Part shown: piece after piece, positions 1 through 8,708 of the stretch | Position numbering within the stretch: the first letter of the stretch is position 1 | Layout: each line of letters opens with the position of its first letter | Source: Bacillota bacterium | GTDB taxonomy: Bacteria > Bacillota_I > Bacilli_A > RFN20 > CAG-288 | DNA length: 64,000 bases | Direction: 5' to 3' | NCBI GenBank assembly: GCA_023398335.1 | Contig: JAEWSJ010000037.1 | Location: 1-64,000 of the forward strand | Notes under the pieces: generated by a model | Seen by the model: only the letters and a program-made list of their open reading frames with translations | Told to the model about the DNA's origin: nothing | Database searches by the model: none | Program-made: the position numbers and the translations under genes

Positions 1-1
1 T

Positions 2-103
2 AAGGATAAGATAGAAGTAATAAATACAAGATTAGGTTTAAACCTTGATAACTATGTTCTTACTGATAAGAACATCAAAAAAATAATGGGTTTTACGATT
101 TAG
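2..103 (+). CDS. C-terminal tail of an unidentified protein (partial)
   Basis: An open frame enters from the left edge and ends at TAG 101-103, giving 33 residues that end in KKIMGFTI. The composition (Lys, Asn, Ile rich) matches the neighbouring genes, so it is probably the end of a real plus-strand gene that begins outside the window. The piece is too short to assign a family. About 255 bases separate it from the next start, and no clear terminator hairpin follows it. Confidence 0.45.
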   Translation, partial: KDKIEVINTRLGLNLDNYVLTDKNIKKIMGFTI

Positions 104-207
104 CACCATTTTTTGAAGTGATCGTCGAAAGACAGGTTTTATGTCTATATTCTACTTTACCTCTAGAGTATTAGCAAGAATAAATCTTTTATTGCTGAAC
201 ATATTGT

Positions 208-236
208 TTTACATCGTTATACCAAATACTTATCTT
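208..236 (+). promoter_or_regulatory. Probable promoter of the ABC importer operon
   Basis: A TTTACA box (208-213) lies 17 bases before TATCTT (231-236). Both are imperfect sigma-A matches. Transcription would start near 243, just before the 11-base inverted repeat at 260-298. The rest of 104-319 shows nothing I recognise. Confidence 0.4.
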
Positions 237-259
237 ATAAAACAAATTGTCTAGTATTA

Positions 260-298
260 ATTTTAATGAACAAAAAGCGTTAATATATTCATTAAAAT
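260..298. repeat. Perfect 11-base inverted repeat upstream of the importer operon
   Basis: ATTTTAATGAA (260-270) and its exact reverse complement TTCATTAAAAT (288-298) are separated by 17 bases. The element sits downstream of the predicted promoter and about 60 bases before the likely start codon. It could be an operator for a dimeric repressor or an RNA hairpin in the leader. No run of T follows, so it is not a standard terminator. Confidence 0.5.
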
Positions 299-358
299 CA
301 TTGTAGAAAAAAACAAACAATGCTATTATATTTTAGTACAAATGAAGAAGGTGATTGT

Positions 359-1261
359 GTGATTATCGATTATAATAGCGGAATTATTGAAGCTATATTA
401 GACAAAAGTAATAAAATTCTTGTTAATAATATTCATTTTTCAATTAAAGAAAATGAAACCTTAGTTCTAATTGGAGAAACAGGTTCTGGGAAAACAATTG
501 TTGCTTGTTCCATCCTTAAATTATTACCAGACAACGTTATTATTAAGAATTCACATATAGTTTTTAATGGAATAAATATATCGGAAATCAAAAATATGAA
601 ACAATACCTCGGAAAGGATATCGTCTATATTCCTCAAAGTGGCTTAGAATGCTTGAACCCTTCTAAAACTGTTAGAAGTCAGATGATTGATAGTTTGAAA
701 ATCAATCATATAAAAAATGATAAATGGGATGAAACCTGTAAAGAATTACTTCAAAAAGTAGGTCTAACGAATTATGACTCAGTCCTAAACAAATACCCTT
801 TTGAATTATCTGGCGGAATGGCACAAAAGATTACGATTGCACTTGCTAGTTGTTCAAATCCCAAACTTATCATCGCAGATGAACCAACAAATGGCTTAGA
901 TAACGAGGCCAAACAGAACATAATTAAATTAATCACAGATTTATTTCCTGATTCTGCAAAGTTACTTATTACTCATGATATATCACTCGCTAAATACGCC
1001 GATAGATTAATGGTATTAAATAATGGAGTAATGATGGAAGAAGGAACTACTAATGAAGTAATTAATAATCCGAAGCATCCATATACTATGGCGTTAATTA
1101 ATTCGTTAGTAGAAAACAATCTTCAGGAAACTCCAAAACTCAGAAATGGAAAAGCACTTTGTCCTTTCTACAAAAAATGTCCACGTGCTACTGATGATTG
1201 TCTAAGTAAAGTCACACTTCACGAAAAAAACTCAAGAAAATGGAACTGCATTTATGATTAA
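359..1261 (+). CDS. ABC importer ATP-binding subunit, Opp/Dpp/Nik type (first ATPase)
   Basis: One of two ATPases that drive an oligopeptide, dipeptide or nickel type importer at the inner face of the membrane. Visible motifs are Walker A GETGSGKT, the signature LSGGMAQK and Walker B LIIADEP. The C-terminal region has the family-specific PHPYTMALINSL segment and a Cys cluster (CPFYKKCPRATDDC) typical of Opp/Dpp ATPases. The frame is open from an ATG at 320, but GTG 359 has a good ribosome site (AGAAGG, about 7 bases upstream), so I prefer GTG. The gene overlaps the second ATPase by 8 bases. The substrate cannot be fixed from the ATPase. Confidence 0.9.
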   Translation: MIIDYNSGIIEAILDKSNKILVNNIHFSIKENETLVLIGETGSGKTIVACSILKLLPDNVIIKNSHIVFNGINISEIKNMKQYLGKDIVYIPQSGLECLNPSKTVRSQMIDSLKINHIKNDKWDETCKELLQKVGLTNYDSVLNKYPFELSGGMAQKITIALASCSNPKLIIADEPTNGLDNEAKQNIIKLITDLFPDSAKLLITHDISLAKYADRLMVLNNGVMMEEGTTNEVINNPKHPYTMALINSLVENNLQETPKLRNGKALCPFYKKCPRATDDCLSKVTLHEKNSRKWNCIYD

Positions 1262-1931
1262 AATAGAGCACGTATCACATAGTTTTGATAATAAGCCTAT
1301 TCTCGAAGATATTAATTTGGAAATTTGTGAAAATGAAATAATCGGTATTTATGGTAAAAGTGGCATTGGAAAATCAACTTTGGTCAAAATATTATGTGGA
1401 TTAATTAGACAAAATGAAGGCGATATTTTATTTCAAGATCAACTGCTAAGTTCACCAAAATCAAATTACAATCGTCAGTTAGGGCTTCAAATTCAAATGG
1501 TTTATCAACAGCCATTTTCAGTATTAGATCCATGTCAAAAAATATATAAAGGATTTGAAGAATTCGTTATATATCACCATCTATGTAAGAAAAAAGAAAT
1601 CAAAAAATTCATTTTTCAAATAGCGGATGAAGTTGAATTACCTAGAGATATTCTCAATCATTTGCCTTGTCAAATATCCGGTGGAGAAGCTCAGCGAATA
1701 GCTATTGGAAAATGCTTATTATTAAAGCCAAAATTACTAATTCTAGATGAAGCAACATCAATGTTAGATGTGTCAACGCAAGCTAATGTACTCGGATTAA
1801 TAAGAAAAAAAGTCGCTTCTTATAACGGTAGTATATTGATGATAAGCCACGATGAAAATCTGTTGAATTATTACTGTCAAAAAATTTATGAAATGAAAGA
1901 TAAACAAATTAAAAGGAAAACAAAAAAATGA
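1254..1931 (+). CDS. ABC importer ATP-binding subunit, Opp/Dpp/Nik type (second ATPase)
   Basis: Second nucleotide-binding subunit of the same importer (225 aa). Walker A is GKSGIGKS near residue 34, the signature is ISGGEAQR, and Walker B is LLILDEATSML. It is shorter than OppF or DppF because the C-terminal oligopeptide extension is missing, which is common in NikE-like partners. The start overlaps the first ATPase gene. The end overlaps the lipoprotein gene in an ATGA, so translation of the operon is probably coupled. Confidence 0.88.
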   Translation: MIKIEHVSHSFDNKPILEDINLEICENEIIGIYGKSGIGKSTLVKILCGLIRQNEGDILFQDQLLSSPKSNYNRQLGLQIQMVYQQPFSVLDPCQKIYKGFEEFVIYHHLCKKKEIKKFIFQIADEVELPRDILNHLPCQISGGEAQRIAIGKCLLLKPKLLILDEATSMLDVSTQANVLGLIRKKVASYNGSILMISHDENLLNYYCQKIYEMKDKQIKRKTKK

Positions 1932-3556
1932 AAAAAAGAAATTTATTAGTATTCGTATTATCAACCGCTATGTTAAGTGGAGTTGTAGCAAGTTGTTCTG
2001 ACAATCAAACATCTTCCTCTACTAACGCACCTAAAAAGATAGAGAAAATTACCGTAGGAACAAATTCGAAAATTGAGAAAGCAACACGTGATGAATATGC
2101 TTACGATATGCTAGCTAGTGGCGTATCTGAAATGCCATTAATATCTAAAAACGCAAATGGTGAATACTCACCTTTATTAGCATCTTATAAGACAACCGAT
2201 TCCAAAACATGGACCTATACCATTCAAGATGGAATGAAATGGTCTGATGGATCTGAAGTTACTGCTAAAGATGTCTTATTTTCATTAAATTATGAAGCAA
2301 CGGAAGAAATGCCAGCTTTTACTACTGGCGATAAAAAAGGCAGCTATTCTTCTTATTCATTATCAGATGACAACAAGAGTATTTCCCTAGTTTTAGAAAC
2401 TCCTAGTGTAAAAGCATTAGATGCTATGACCGTCTTAAGAGTAAGACCGGAACATATCTATAAAGATAAAACAACAGATAATATTTCTGAGGCAGATGCT
2501 AGAGTAACATGTGGTCCATATAAATTAGAAAGTTTCGATAAAGCATCAAACAGCATTACTTATATTGCTAATGAATATTATCCAACCCAAACTAATGTAA
2601 ATAAAATTGTGTACAAGTTATTTTCAAACGAAGATGTTATGTACACTGCATTAACAAATGGAGAACTAGATTTTATTTGGAATTACTCAACCGGAGTCTC
2701 ATCAACATATCAAAGCGTTTTAGACAAGGCTAATAATATTAAGCTTGAAAGCGTTGCGTCAACAAACTGCCCTGCTATGTTAACATTTAATAACAAAAAA
2801 GGTCTTATGTCTGATAAGAACATTCGTTTTGCAGTCTCATATGCGCTAGATTATAATTCGTTTAAAACTTATTTTGGTAGTCCTTATGCCAAAACTCCAA
2901 ACAGAAGTTTTGCTCCTTCTTCCCTTGTCGGTTATAAACCAACAGTCCAATTAGAAACAAATTTAGCAACCGCCACAAATTATATGACTGACGCTGGATA
3001 TGCTAAAGGAACCAAATATTGGGAAAAAGATGGAACAACCGCTCAATTTGCTTTAACTGTAAATTCAGGAAAGGCCAATCATGTCGGTTATGCTGAATTT
3101 GTTAAAACACAACTCGAAGCCTTTGGAATAAAAGTTAACTTAGATGCAGTTGATTCGGTTACTTACAATGAGAAAACATCGCATAAGTTTGCTACAGAAG
3201 GAAAGCATCAATACGGCGAAATAACAATGGAAGCAGCTATCATGGGTTACACTTCCTTCGGTATGTCTAATCTTGGTGGAATGTATATAAACGGAAATCA
3301 CACTGTCCAGGGCGGCGCAGAATGTTATAGTGATGAACTCAACACCGCAATGTCCGATATGGATAAGTCAAAAACGTTAGAAGAATATGTTACTGCAGCT
3401 GGAAAATTACAAGATTATTATGCTAAAGAGACACCTGCAATTGCTTTGTATTGGGATAATATTTTTTACGCTCATAATGTAGCTATAAATAATTTAGTAA
3501 TTGATGGAACATTTGGATTAAACAACATCAATACATGGTTTAAGATATCAAAGTAA
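1928..3556 (+). CDS. Extracellular solute-binding lipoprotein, family 5 (peptide/nickel type)
   Basis: Substrate-binding component of the importer, 542 aa, anchored outside the membrane by lipid. The signal peptide ends in the lipobox V-A-S-C with Cys23. The mature part reads as a family 5 solute-binding protein: SDGSEVTAKDVLFSL near residue 115, then long two-lobe sequence, and a C-terminal EETPAIALYWD-like segment (here KETPAIALYWDN). The length is normal for DppA or NikA. Family 5 members bind peptides, nickel chelates, haem or sugars, and nothing here settles which. Context (a His/Cys-rich gene two genes downstream of the permeases) hints at a metal but does not prove it. Confidence 0.88.
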   Translation: MKKRNLLVFVLSTAMLSGVVASCSDNQTSSSTNAPKKIEKITVGTNSKIEKATRDEYAYDMLASGVSEMPLISKNANGEYSPLLASYKTTDSKTWTYTIQDGMKWSDGSEVTAKDVLFSLNYEATEEMPAFTTGDKKGSYSSYSLSDDNKSISLVLETPSVKALDAMTVLRVRPEHIYKDKTTDNISEADARVTCGPYKLESFDKASNSITYIANEYYPTQTNVNKIVYKLFSNEDVMYTALTNGELDFIWNYSTGVSSTYQSVLDKANNIKLESVASTNCPAMLTFNNKKGLMSDKNIRFAVSYALDYNSFKTYFGSPYAKTPNRSFAPSSLVGYKPTVQLETNLATATNYMTDAGYAKGTKYWEKDGTTAQFALTVNSGKANHVGYAEFVKTQLEAFGIKVNLDAVDSVTYNEKTSHKFATEGKHQYGEITMEAAIMGYTSFGMSNLGGMYINGNHTVQGGAECYSDELNTAMSDMDKSKTLEEYVTAAGKLQDYYAKETPAIALYWDNIFYAHNVAINNLVIDGTFGLNNINTWFKISK

Positions 3557-3580
3557 TTAAAAAGAAAGGAAATGTAATTT

Positions 3581-4558
3581 GTGAAAAAATATTTAAAACA
3601 TATTTTAATCGCACTTATTTGTTTCCTTTTAATCGTGGTAATAAATTTTGCTCTTCCTAGATTGCTTCCTGGAAATCCAATTGGCTATTTAACGGGATTT
3701 GAAGAAGAAGGAATGTCTCAAGAAAAATATAATTTCTATTATCACGCATTGCATTTAAATGAAAACATTTTTGTTCAATTTAAGTATTATTTGATATCTT
3801 TATTCGATGGAAGTCTAGGTTATTCATTTAAAAAAGAAACTGTTGTCTCAAGTTTGATTGGAGAAAGAATCGGTTATTCTCTCCAAATAACCTTACCAGC
3901 AATAATAATTTCGATAATATTAGGTTTGATTTGGGGAATAAACTGCGGCTATAAAAAAAATAAAAGATTAGACAAAGTATCTACCCCGCTATTAATTATT
4001 CAAAATGCTATTCCATCTTTTATGATTGCATTAATTCTCGTTATAGTTTGTTGCTTTAAAAACAAATGGTTCCCATATATGGGTCTAACAAGTGGTGACT
4101 ACATAGAAGGAACAAGCGCATATTTTTGGGATCGAATTTATCATTTGATTCTACCTATAACTACCTTAGTCGTTGCCTCATTACCGGCAAGATTCTTGTT
4201 AGTAAGAAACATTTCAGCAAAATTTGCAGATGATAAAAGTATTTTATATGCAAAACAAAGAGGATTAAATGACACAAAAATAAAATACAAGTATCTATTA
4301 CCTAATATCGCTCAGCCATTTATTACAATGGTTGGCGCAAGCATAGGTTCTTGTGTCGGTGGTTCGATAATTGTTGAAAATGTATTCTCGATTAACGGCG
4401 TTGGAAATTTGTTAAACGAAGCAGTTTACACTTTGGATTATCCATTAATGCAAGGCTTGCTTTTTGTTACCACATTTATAATGATAATCTGCGTTATTTT
4501 ATCAGATATAGTTTGTATTATTATCGATCCTAGAGTTAGAAAGGAGAATGCAGTATGA
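3581..4558 (+). CDS. ABC importer permease, DppB/NikB type
   Basis: First transmembrane subunit (325 aa). It has an N-terminal helix, a periplasmic-side loop with the LPRLLPGNPI motif usual for DppB-like permeases, about six helices, and the ATPase-contacting loop around ILYAKQRGLNDTKIKYKYLL. The start codon is GTG at 3581, about 10 bases after AGAAAGGA. It ends in TGA inside the ATGA shared with the next gene, which shows that TGA is a stop codon in this genome. Confidence 0.9.
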   Translation: MKKYLKHILIALICFLLIVVINFALPRLLPGNPIGYLTGFEEEGMSQEKYNFYYHALHLNENIFVQFKYYLISLFDGSLGYSFKKETVVSSLIGERIGYSLQITLPAIIISIILGLIWGINCGYKKNKRLDKVSTPLLIIQNAIPSFMIALILVIVCCFKNKWFPYMGLTSGDYIEGTSAYFWDRIYHLILPITTLVVASLPARFLLVRNISAKFADDKSILYAKQRGLNDTKIKYKYLLPNIAQPFITMVGASIGSCVGGSIIVENVFSINGVGNLLNEAVYTLDYPLMQGLLFVTTFIMIICVILSDIVCIIIDPRVRKENAV

Positions 4559-5367
4559 AAAAAAAGTACCTTCCATTTCTAATTATTGGGGTTTCTATTC
4601 TATTATTTTTTACTATCGTAGCTATTTTTCCTCAGTTATTTACTTCATATGATCGAAAAATGTCTTTCGGTCCATGGCTTTCACCTTCGAAAGAGCACCT
4701 CTTAGGAACTAACTCTTTGGGCTATGATATATGGACAGAACTGATATACGGAACCAAAGATACGATGTTAGTTGGAATACTATCTAGTATTCTTACAATC
4801 GTGATTGGTTTAGTTGTTGGAATACTAGCAGCCCAAAAAGGTATCATTGGAGCCATATTTAACGGACTAATTAATATTTTTGTCCTCATTCCAAAATTAA
4901 TAACACTTATTGTTCTAGCGGCTTTCATTGGCAGTTCGAACTTAAATTTAATTATCCTAATTGCACTTTTTCCTTGGGTGGGTTTAGCAAGAAGCGTTCG
5001 AGCAAAAATAATTCACATGAAAACAGAACCATTTATTGAAGTTTGTTCATTATATGGATATAGTAAATACCACACTGTAATACATCATATATTGCCAAAT
5101 CTCAAAGATATTATTTTATCAAAATTTTTACTATCAATAACCGGATGTATAATGATGGAATCTACTTTAAGTTTTTTAGGCTTTGGCAATATTTATTATC
5201 CAACATGGGGTGTTATGATTAATTTTGCCCGTAGTAAAGGAGCATTAATAAGAGGAGCATATAATTACTTATTATCCCCTTGTATATGCATCATGTTATT
5301 ATCGTTATCATTTTATTTTATCTCTTTGTACATCGATGCAAAAAGTAGCACAATTCAAGAAATCTAG
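4555..5367 (+). CDS. ABC importer permease, DppC/NikC type
   Basis: Second transmembrane subunit (270 aa), pairing with the DppB-like protein. It shows the LGTNSLGYDIWTELIYG segment typical of DppC, several hydrophobic helices, and the EAA-type loop FIEVCSLYGYSKYHTVIHHILPN. It overlaps the preceding permease by 4 bases and has AAAGGAG upstream. It is the last clear transporter gene, and the next gene starts only 12 bases downstream. Confidence 0.9.
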   Translation: MKKKYLPFLIIGVSILLFFTIVAIFPQLFTSYDRKMSFGPWLSPSKEHLLGTNSLGYDIWTELIYGTKDTMLVGILSSILTIVIGLVVGILAAQKGIIGAIFNGLINIFVLIPKLITLIVLAAFIGSSNLNLIILIALFPWVGLARSVRAKIIHMKTEPFIEVCSLYGYSKYHTVIHHILPNLKDIILSKFLLSITGCIMMESTLSFLGFGNIYYPTWGVMINFARSKGALIRGAYNYLLSPCICIMLLSLSFYFISLYIDAKSSTIQEI

Positions 5368-5379
5368 GAGGATATATTT

Positions 5380-6234
5380 ATGTGTGATTCTAGAAACGAA
5401 ACTTGTCACTGCGGCGAAGGCCATACTCATAATGGTGCGCAACATTCTCATGTTCATTTATCAGATATTAGATCGTCAGTTCAACATGAATTGATGGGAA
5501 AAGACGAACGTATTACTGATAGTAAGGAAGTACTAGCAGCTAAAGAGAACTTAAATATTGAAGGTAAAACCATTGATAATTATTTAGCTTTAACATCTGC
5601 TTTATGTTTACAATTACGCTATAACGAAGTAATCGATGTTTGTAAAGAAGCATTATCAATCGAACCAAATAACTTTAAAGTTAAAAGATTATTAGCACTT
5701 CGATATTTAACAACCGGACATAATGATGAAGCTCTTGCTCTTTTTACCGAACTAAAAGCGGAGAGTTTCGATCCTTTAGATATTGCCTATCGTTTAGGTT
5801 TATGTCAATTCTATAAAGGAAACTATACTTCTGCCTCCGATTTATTTTTGGAAGGAATTAATTATTGCCAAGATCGACCTGAAATGTATATTGCATGTTT
5901 ATATTGGTACTTATTCTGCTTGGTTGAATTAAAAAAAGATATTACTCCAGCGCTAAAACTTTATCATGAGATGGATGTAGGTCACCATGTAGGATATCTT
6001 CTTGCAGTTGAATTATTTTTAGGAAAAAAAGATGAAGACCTTAAAGAACAATCTAAGAGTAATAATTTAACACGGATAATGTACTTGTTTGGGCTATACC
6101 ATTACTATCTATATACTAACGAATCTTTACTTGCTAAAAAAACTTTTGATGAAGGAATTGCTTGTGATGAGTATTGGGCAAGTTTTTCTGGTATGGGTTT
6201 TTGGAATGTTTTTTTAAGAAATAAAACAAAATAA
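5380..6234 (+). CDS. TPR protein with His/Cys-rich N-terminus
   Basis: A 284-residue soluble protein with no signal peptide. Residues 1-26 hold three Cys (2, 9, 11) and six His (10, 15, 17, 22, 24, 26), including CHCGEGHTH and HSHVH, the kind of stretch used to chelate metals. Residues from about 65 to 270 read as helical tetratricopeptide-like repeats (for example EALSIEPNNFKVKRLLALRYL). A strong ribosome site (AGGAGG) lies before ATG 5380. It starts 12 bases after the importer permease, so it is probably co-transcribed. I infer a metal-buffering or chaperone role for the importer cargo; the function is unknown. Confidence 0.75.
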   Translation: MCDSRNETCHCGEGHTHNGAQHSHVHLSDIRSSVQHELMGKDERITDSKEVLAAKENLNIEGKTIDNYLALTSALCLQLRYNEVIDVCKEALSIEPNNFKVKRLLALRYLTTGHNDEALALFTELKAESFDPLDIAYRLGLCQFYKGNYTSASDLFLEGINYCQDRPEMYIACLYWYLFCLVELKKDITPALKLYHEMDVGHHVGYLLAVELFLGKKDEDLKEQSKSNNLTRIMYLFGLYHYYLYTNESLLAKKTFDEGIACDEYWASFSGMGFWNVFLRNKTK

Positions 6235-6281
6235 AAACGTATTTTGATATAAATATCAATTGATTAATTCCTATATGTTAT

Positions 6282-7430
6282 ATGAGTAATTCATATAAAT
6301 GCCCCATATGTGGAAATACCGATGAACGTTTTATCGGCTACAGAAATGGAAGTCCATATTGCAGAAAATGCATTGGATTTTCAGGTTTTCATGTCCACGA
6401 TTCTAGAATTAGAAGCAAATTCGTTTCTTTATCATTATCTTATATGTTATCGAAAGAGCAAGAAAGAATCTCACAAGAAGTTTTGGAAAATATAAAGAAT
6501 CACAAAAACGTTTTAATTTACGCGGTAACTGGAGCTGGCAAAACCGAATTGGTTTATAAAACCATGGAATATGTAATTCAGCATGGTGGAAATGTTGGAT
6601 TTGCAATTCCAAGACGTGATGTAGTTATCGACTTGACCCCACGCATAAAGAATGCCTTTAAAGATGCTAATGTTATTGCAGTTTATGGTGGAAATTCAAA
6701 AAGATTAGAAGGCGATATCATTGTTTTAACGACGCATCAATTATACCGATACGAAAAGTTTTTCGATTTGTTAATTGTAGACGAAATTGACGCGTTTCCC
6801 TTTAAAGACAATGACTTATTAAATACATTTCTTAAAAAATCAATTAAAGGAAATTTTATCTATTTATCCGCCACTCCTACTGAAAAAGATAAAAAAGATA
6901 TAATTAAGAATAATGGAGTTGTTCTAGAATTATTCAAACGATATCACAATCATCCTCTTCCTGTACCAAAATATATAAAGCCTGAAATAAGCGCATATTT
7001 TACCTGTGCTAAATTACTTAAAAACTTTGTTAACTCGCATAAGCAAGTTTTTCTTTTTGTCCCAACAATAAACATCGGAATCTCTTTATTTCGCTTTCTA
7101 AAGTATCAAATTAAAGGAGGAGTATTAGTTCATTCTGAAGAGCCAAAGCGCGATGAATATATTAAACAATTCAAAGAGAAAAAACTAAACTATTTAGTTA
7201 CAACTTCAATTCTCGAGCGTGGAGTTACGGTGGAAAATTTACAAGTAATTGTTTTTAACGCAGATCATAAATTATATACAAAAGAAACACTAATTCAAAT
7301 TGCTGGACGAGTAGGAAGAAAAACTACCGCGCCAGAAGGAGAAGTCATCTTCATTGGAGAATATCAAAGTGAAAATATCAAAGAATGTATCAGAGAAATT
7401 TCAGCAATTAACAAAAAAGCATATTTGTAA
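6282..7430 (+). CDS. comFA: ComFA-like DEAD-box helicase of the competence system
   Basis: ATP-dependent DNA translocase that helps pull transforming single-stranded DNA into the cytoplasm. Visible parts are an N-terminal zinc finger (CPIC at 8-11, CRKC at 27-30), Walker A AVTGAGKTEL, the ComFA hallmark IPRRDVV, the DEAD-type box DEID, YLSATP (motif III), and a C-terminal helicase half ending in AGRVGR. At 382 aa it is slightly short for the family. No clear Shine-Dalgarno precedes ATG 6282. It overlaps comFC by 77 bases. No other competence genes are in the window. Confidence 0.88.
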   Translation: MSNSYKCPICGNTDERFIGYRNGSPYCRKCIGFSGFHVHDSRIRSKFVSLSLSYMLSKEQERISQEVLENIKNHKNVLIYAVTGAGKTELVYKTMEYVIQHGGNVGFAIPRRDVVIDLTPRIKNAFKDANVIAVYGGNSKRLEGDIIVLTTHQLYRYEKFFDLLIVDEIDAFPFKDNDLLNTFLKKSIKGNFIYLSATPTEKDKKDIIKNNGVVLELFKRYHNHPLPVPKYIKPEISAYFTCAKLLKNFVNSHKQVFLFVPTINIGISLFRFLKYQIKGGVLVHSEEPKRDEYIKQFKEKKLNYLVTTSILERGVTVENLQVIVFNADHKLYTKETLIQIAGRVGRKTTAPEGEVIFIGEYQSENIKECIREISAINKKAYL

Positions 7431-8055
7431 AGTTTGCTTTAAAGATATTAATCACATATCTTTAACTTCATTAATAAATAAAAATGATTGCTTATGTTTT
7501 GAATGCTTTAAAAAGATGAACTACAAGCCTCAGTTTAGTCACATTGGAAAGTATCAATGCTTATCTCTTGCTGATTATAAAGAACCTTTATCTTCAACTT
7601 TAATTAACTTCAAAGAAAATCTTGATGTTGAATTATCCGCAGTCTTTTTGAATTACTATTGTTCGTTACTAAAACTATTCTATTTTAGCTACAACATCGT
7701 TATAATTCCTTCTTCAAGCGAAAAAGAAAAAGAAAGAGGTTTTTCACATTTACATGAAATGTTTAAATGTCTAAATCTTCCTTTTCTAGATGTTTTGATC
7801 AAAGAATCTGGTTTCACACAAAAAAAGTCGAATAAACAACAAAGAGAAAAAAACGCTTCGAGTTTTAAAATTGAAAATGGCGAAGCAATAAGAAACAAAA
7901 AAATATTGGTAGTTGACGATGTTATCACTACTGGCTCGTCATTAAAAGCATGTGTGAAATTACTAGAGAATTTCAATCCTAAAAAAATAAAAATATTGTT
8001 AATTATGAGAGACAGTTCAACGGATAAATATACCGATCTCTTCTCTAAAGATTAA
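7354..8055 (+). CDS. comFC: ComFC-like phosphoribosyltransferase-fold competence protein
   Basis: Partner of ComFA in DNA uptake (233 aa). An N-terminal zinc-binding section (CKVC near residue 25, CFEC near 47) is followed by a phosphoribosyltransferase fold with the PRPP loop ILVVDDVITTGSS. The start is TTG 7354 (the codon is t-t-g, not ATG), preceded by AGAAGGAG at 7334-7341, so translation starts inside comFA. An alternative GTG at 7369 is possible. No other start before Cys27 is evident. Confidence 0.85.
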   Translation: MENIKVKISKNVSEKFQQLTKKHICKVCFKDINHISLTSLINKNDCLCFECFKKMNYKPQFSHIGKYQCLSLADYKEPLSSTLINFKENLDVELSAVFLNYYCSLLKLFYFSYNIVIIPSSSEKEKERGFSHLHEMFKCLNLPFLDVLIKESGFTQKKSNKQQREKNASSFKIENGEAIRNKKILVVDDVITTGSSLKACVKLLENFNPKKIKILLIMRDSSTDKYTDLFSKD

Positions 8056-8095
8056 GTTGAATCGCCATGTTTATCTTTGTATAATTATAATTACT

Positions 8096-8170
8096 TGGGC
8101 TATAGTCAAGCGGTAAGACAGCAGACTCTGAATCTGTCATGCGCTGGTTCGAATCCAGCTAGCCCAGCCA
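8096..8170 (+). tRNA. tRNA-Gln (anticodon CTG)
   Basis: A full cloverleaf is visible: acceptor TGGGCTA (8096-8102) pairs with TAGCCCA (8160-8166), discriminator G and encoded CCA (8168-8170). The D arm has GTC/GAC. The anticodon stem GCAGA/TCTGT holds loop CTCTGAA, so the anticodon is CTG. The T arm is CTGGTTCGAATCCAG. A TTG-anticodon tRNA-Gln for the far commoner CAA codon must lie elsewhere. Confidence 0.95.
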
Positions 8171-8228
8171 TATTGAAATCACAGGATTGATACAATGTTG
8201 TCAGTCTTTTTTATACGAATAAAAAGAC

Positions 8229-8708
8229 TTACTTGTGATAAGTCTCGTTGTTATTAATCTTAAATGCCCTATATACTTGTTCCATGATTAGCATCAAAGT
8301 TTGCGGATGTGTAAATGTCATATCTGAAATCTTCAATCGATAATCTGCATACGAGCGTACTTCATCTGATATACCATACGAACTACCAATAATAAATGAA
8401 ATTGACGAATAACTTTTATTAGTTATATCATTAATTTTATCAGCAAATTTTTCTGATGACAAAGATACGCCATGTAAATCTAATAAAATCTTATAATCAG
8501 TAGATTTACATGTTTTAACAATTCTTTTTCCTTCTTCAAGAAGTGATTTATCCACTTCAGCTTTTTTATATATTAATGGTAAGGGAGATTCATCGATATA
8601 AGTTAAAGAAAAATCAGCGTAATGACTGATTCTTTCCTTATATAAACTTATGGCATTTTTTATATAAGGTTCTTTAATCTTACCCACTATATAGAAATTA
8701 ATCTTCAT
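8229..8708 (-). CDS. rlmH: 23S rRNA (pseudouridine-1915-N3) methyltransferase RlmH
   Basis: SPOUT-family methyltransferase that modifies pseudouridine 1915 in helix 69 of 23S rRNA. I start it at ATG 8708 (MKINFYIVGKIKE), which gives 159 aa, the standard family length; the frame is open to 8732. The SAM-binding knot is seen as FIIGSSYGIS, and the C-terminus YRAFKI...YHK is diagnostic. It overlaps walJ by 11 bases and is the last gene of the gdpP operon. Confidence 0.93.
   Translation of the reverse strand: MKINFYIVGKIKEPYIKNAISLYKERISHYADFSLTYIDESPLPLIYKKAEVDKSLLEEGKRIVKTCKSTDYKILLDLHGVSLSSEKFADKINDITNKSYSSISFIIGSSYGISDEVRSYADYRLKISDMTFTHPQTLMLIMEQVYRAFKINNNETYHK

Noticed and set aside
6282..7430. 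PriA or other helicase instead of ComFA
   Set aside because: The zinc finger, IPRRDVV and the partnered comFC gene specify ComFA.
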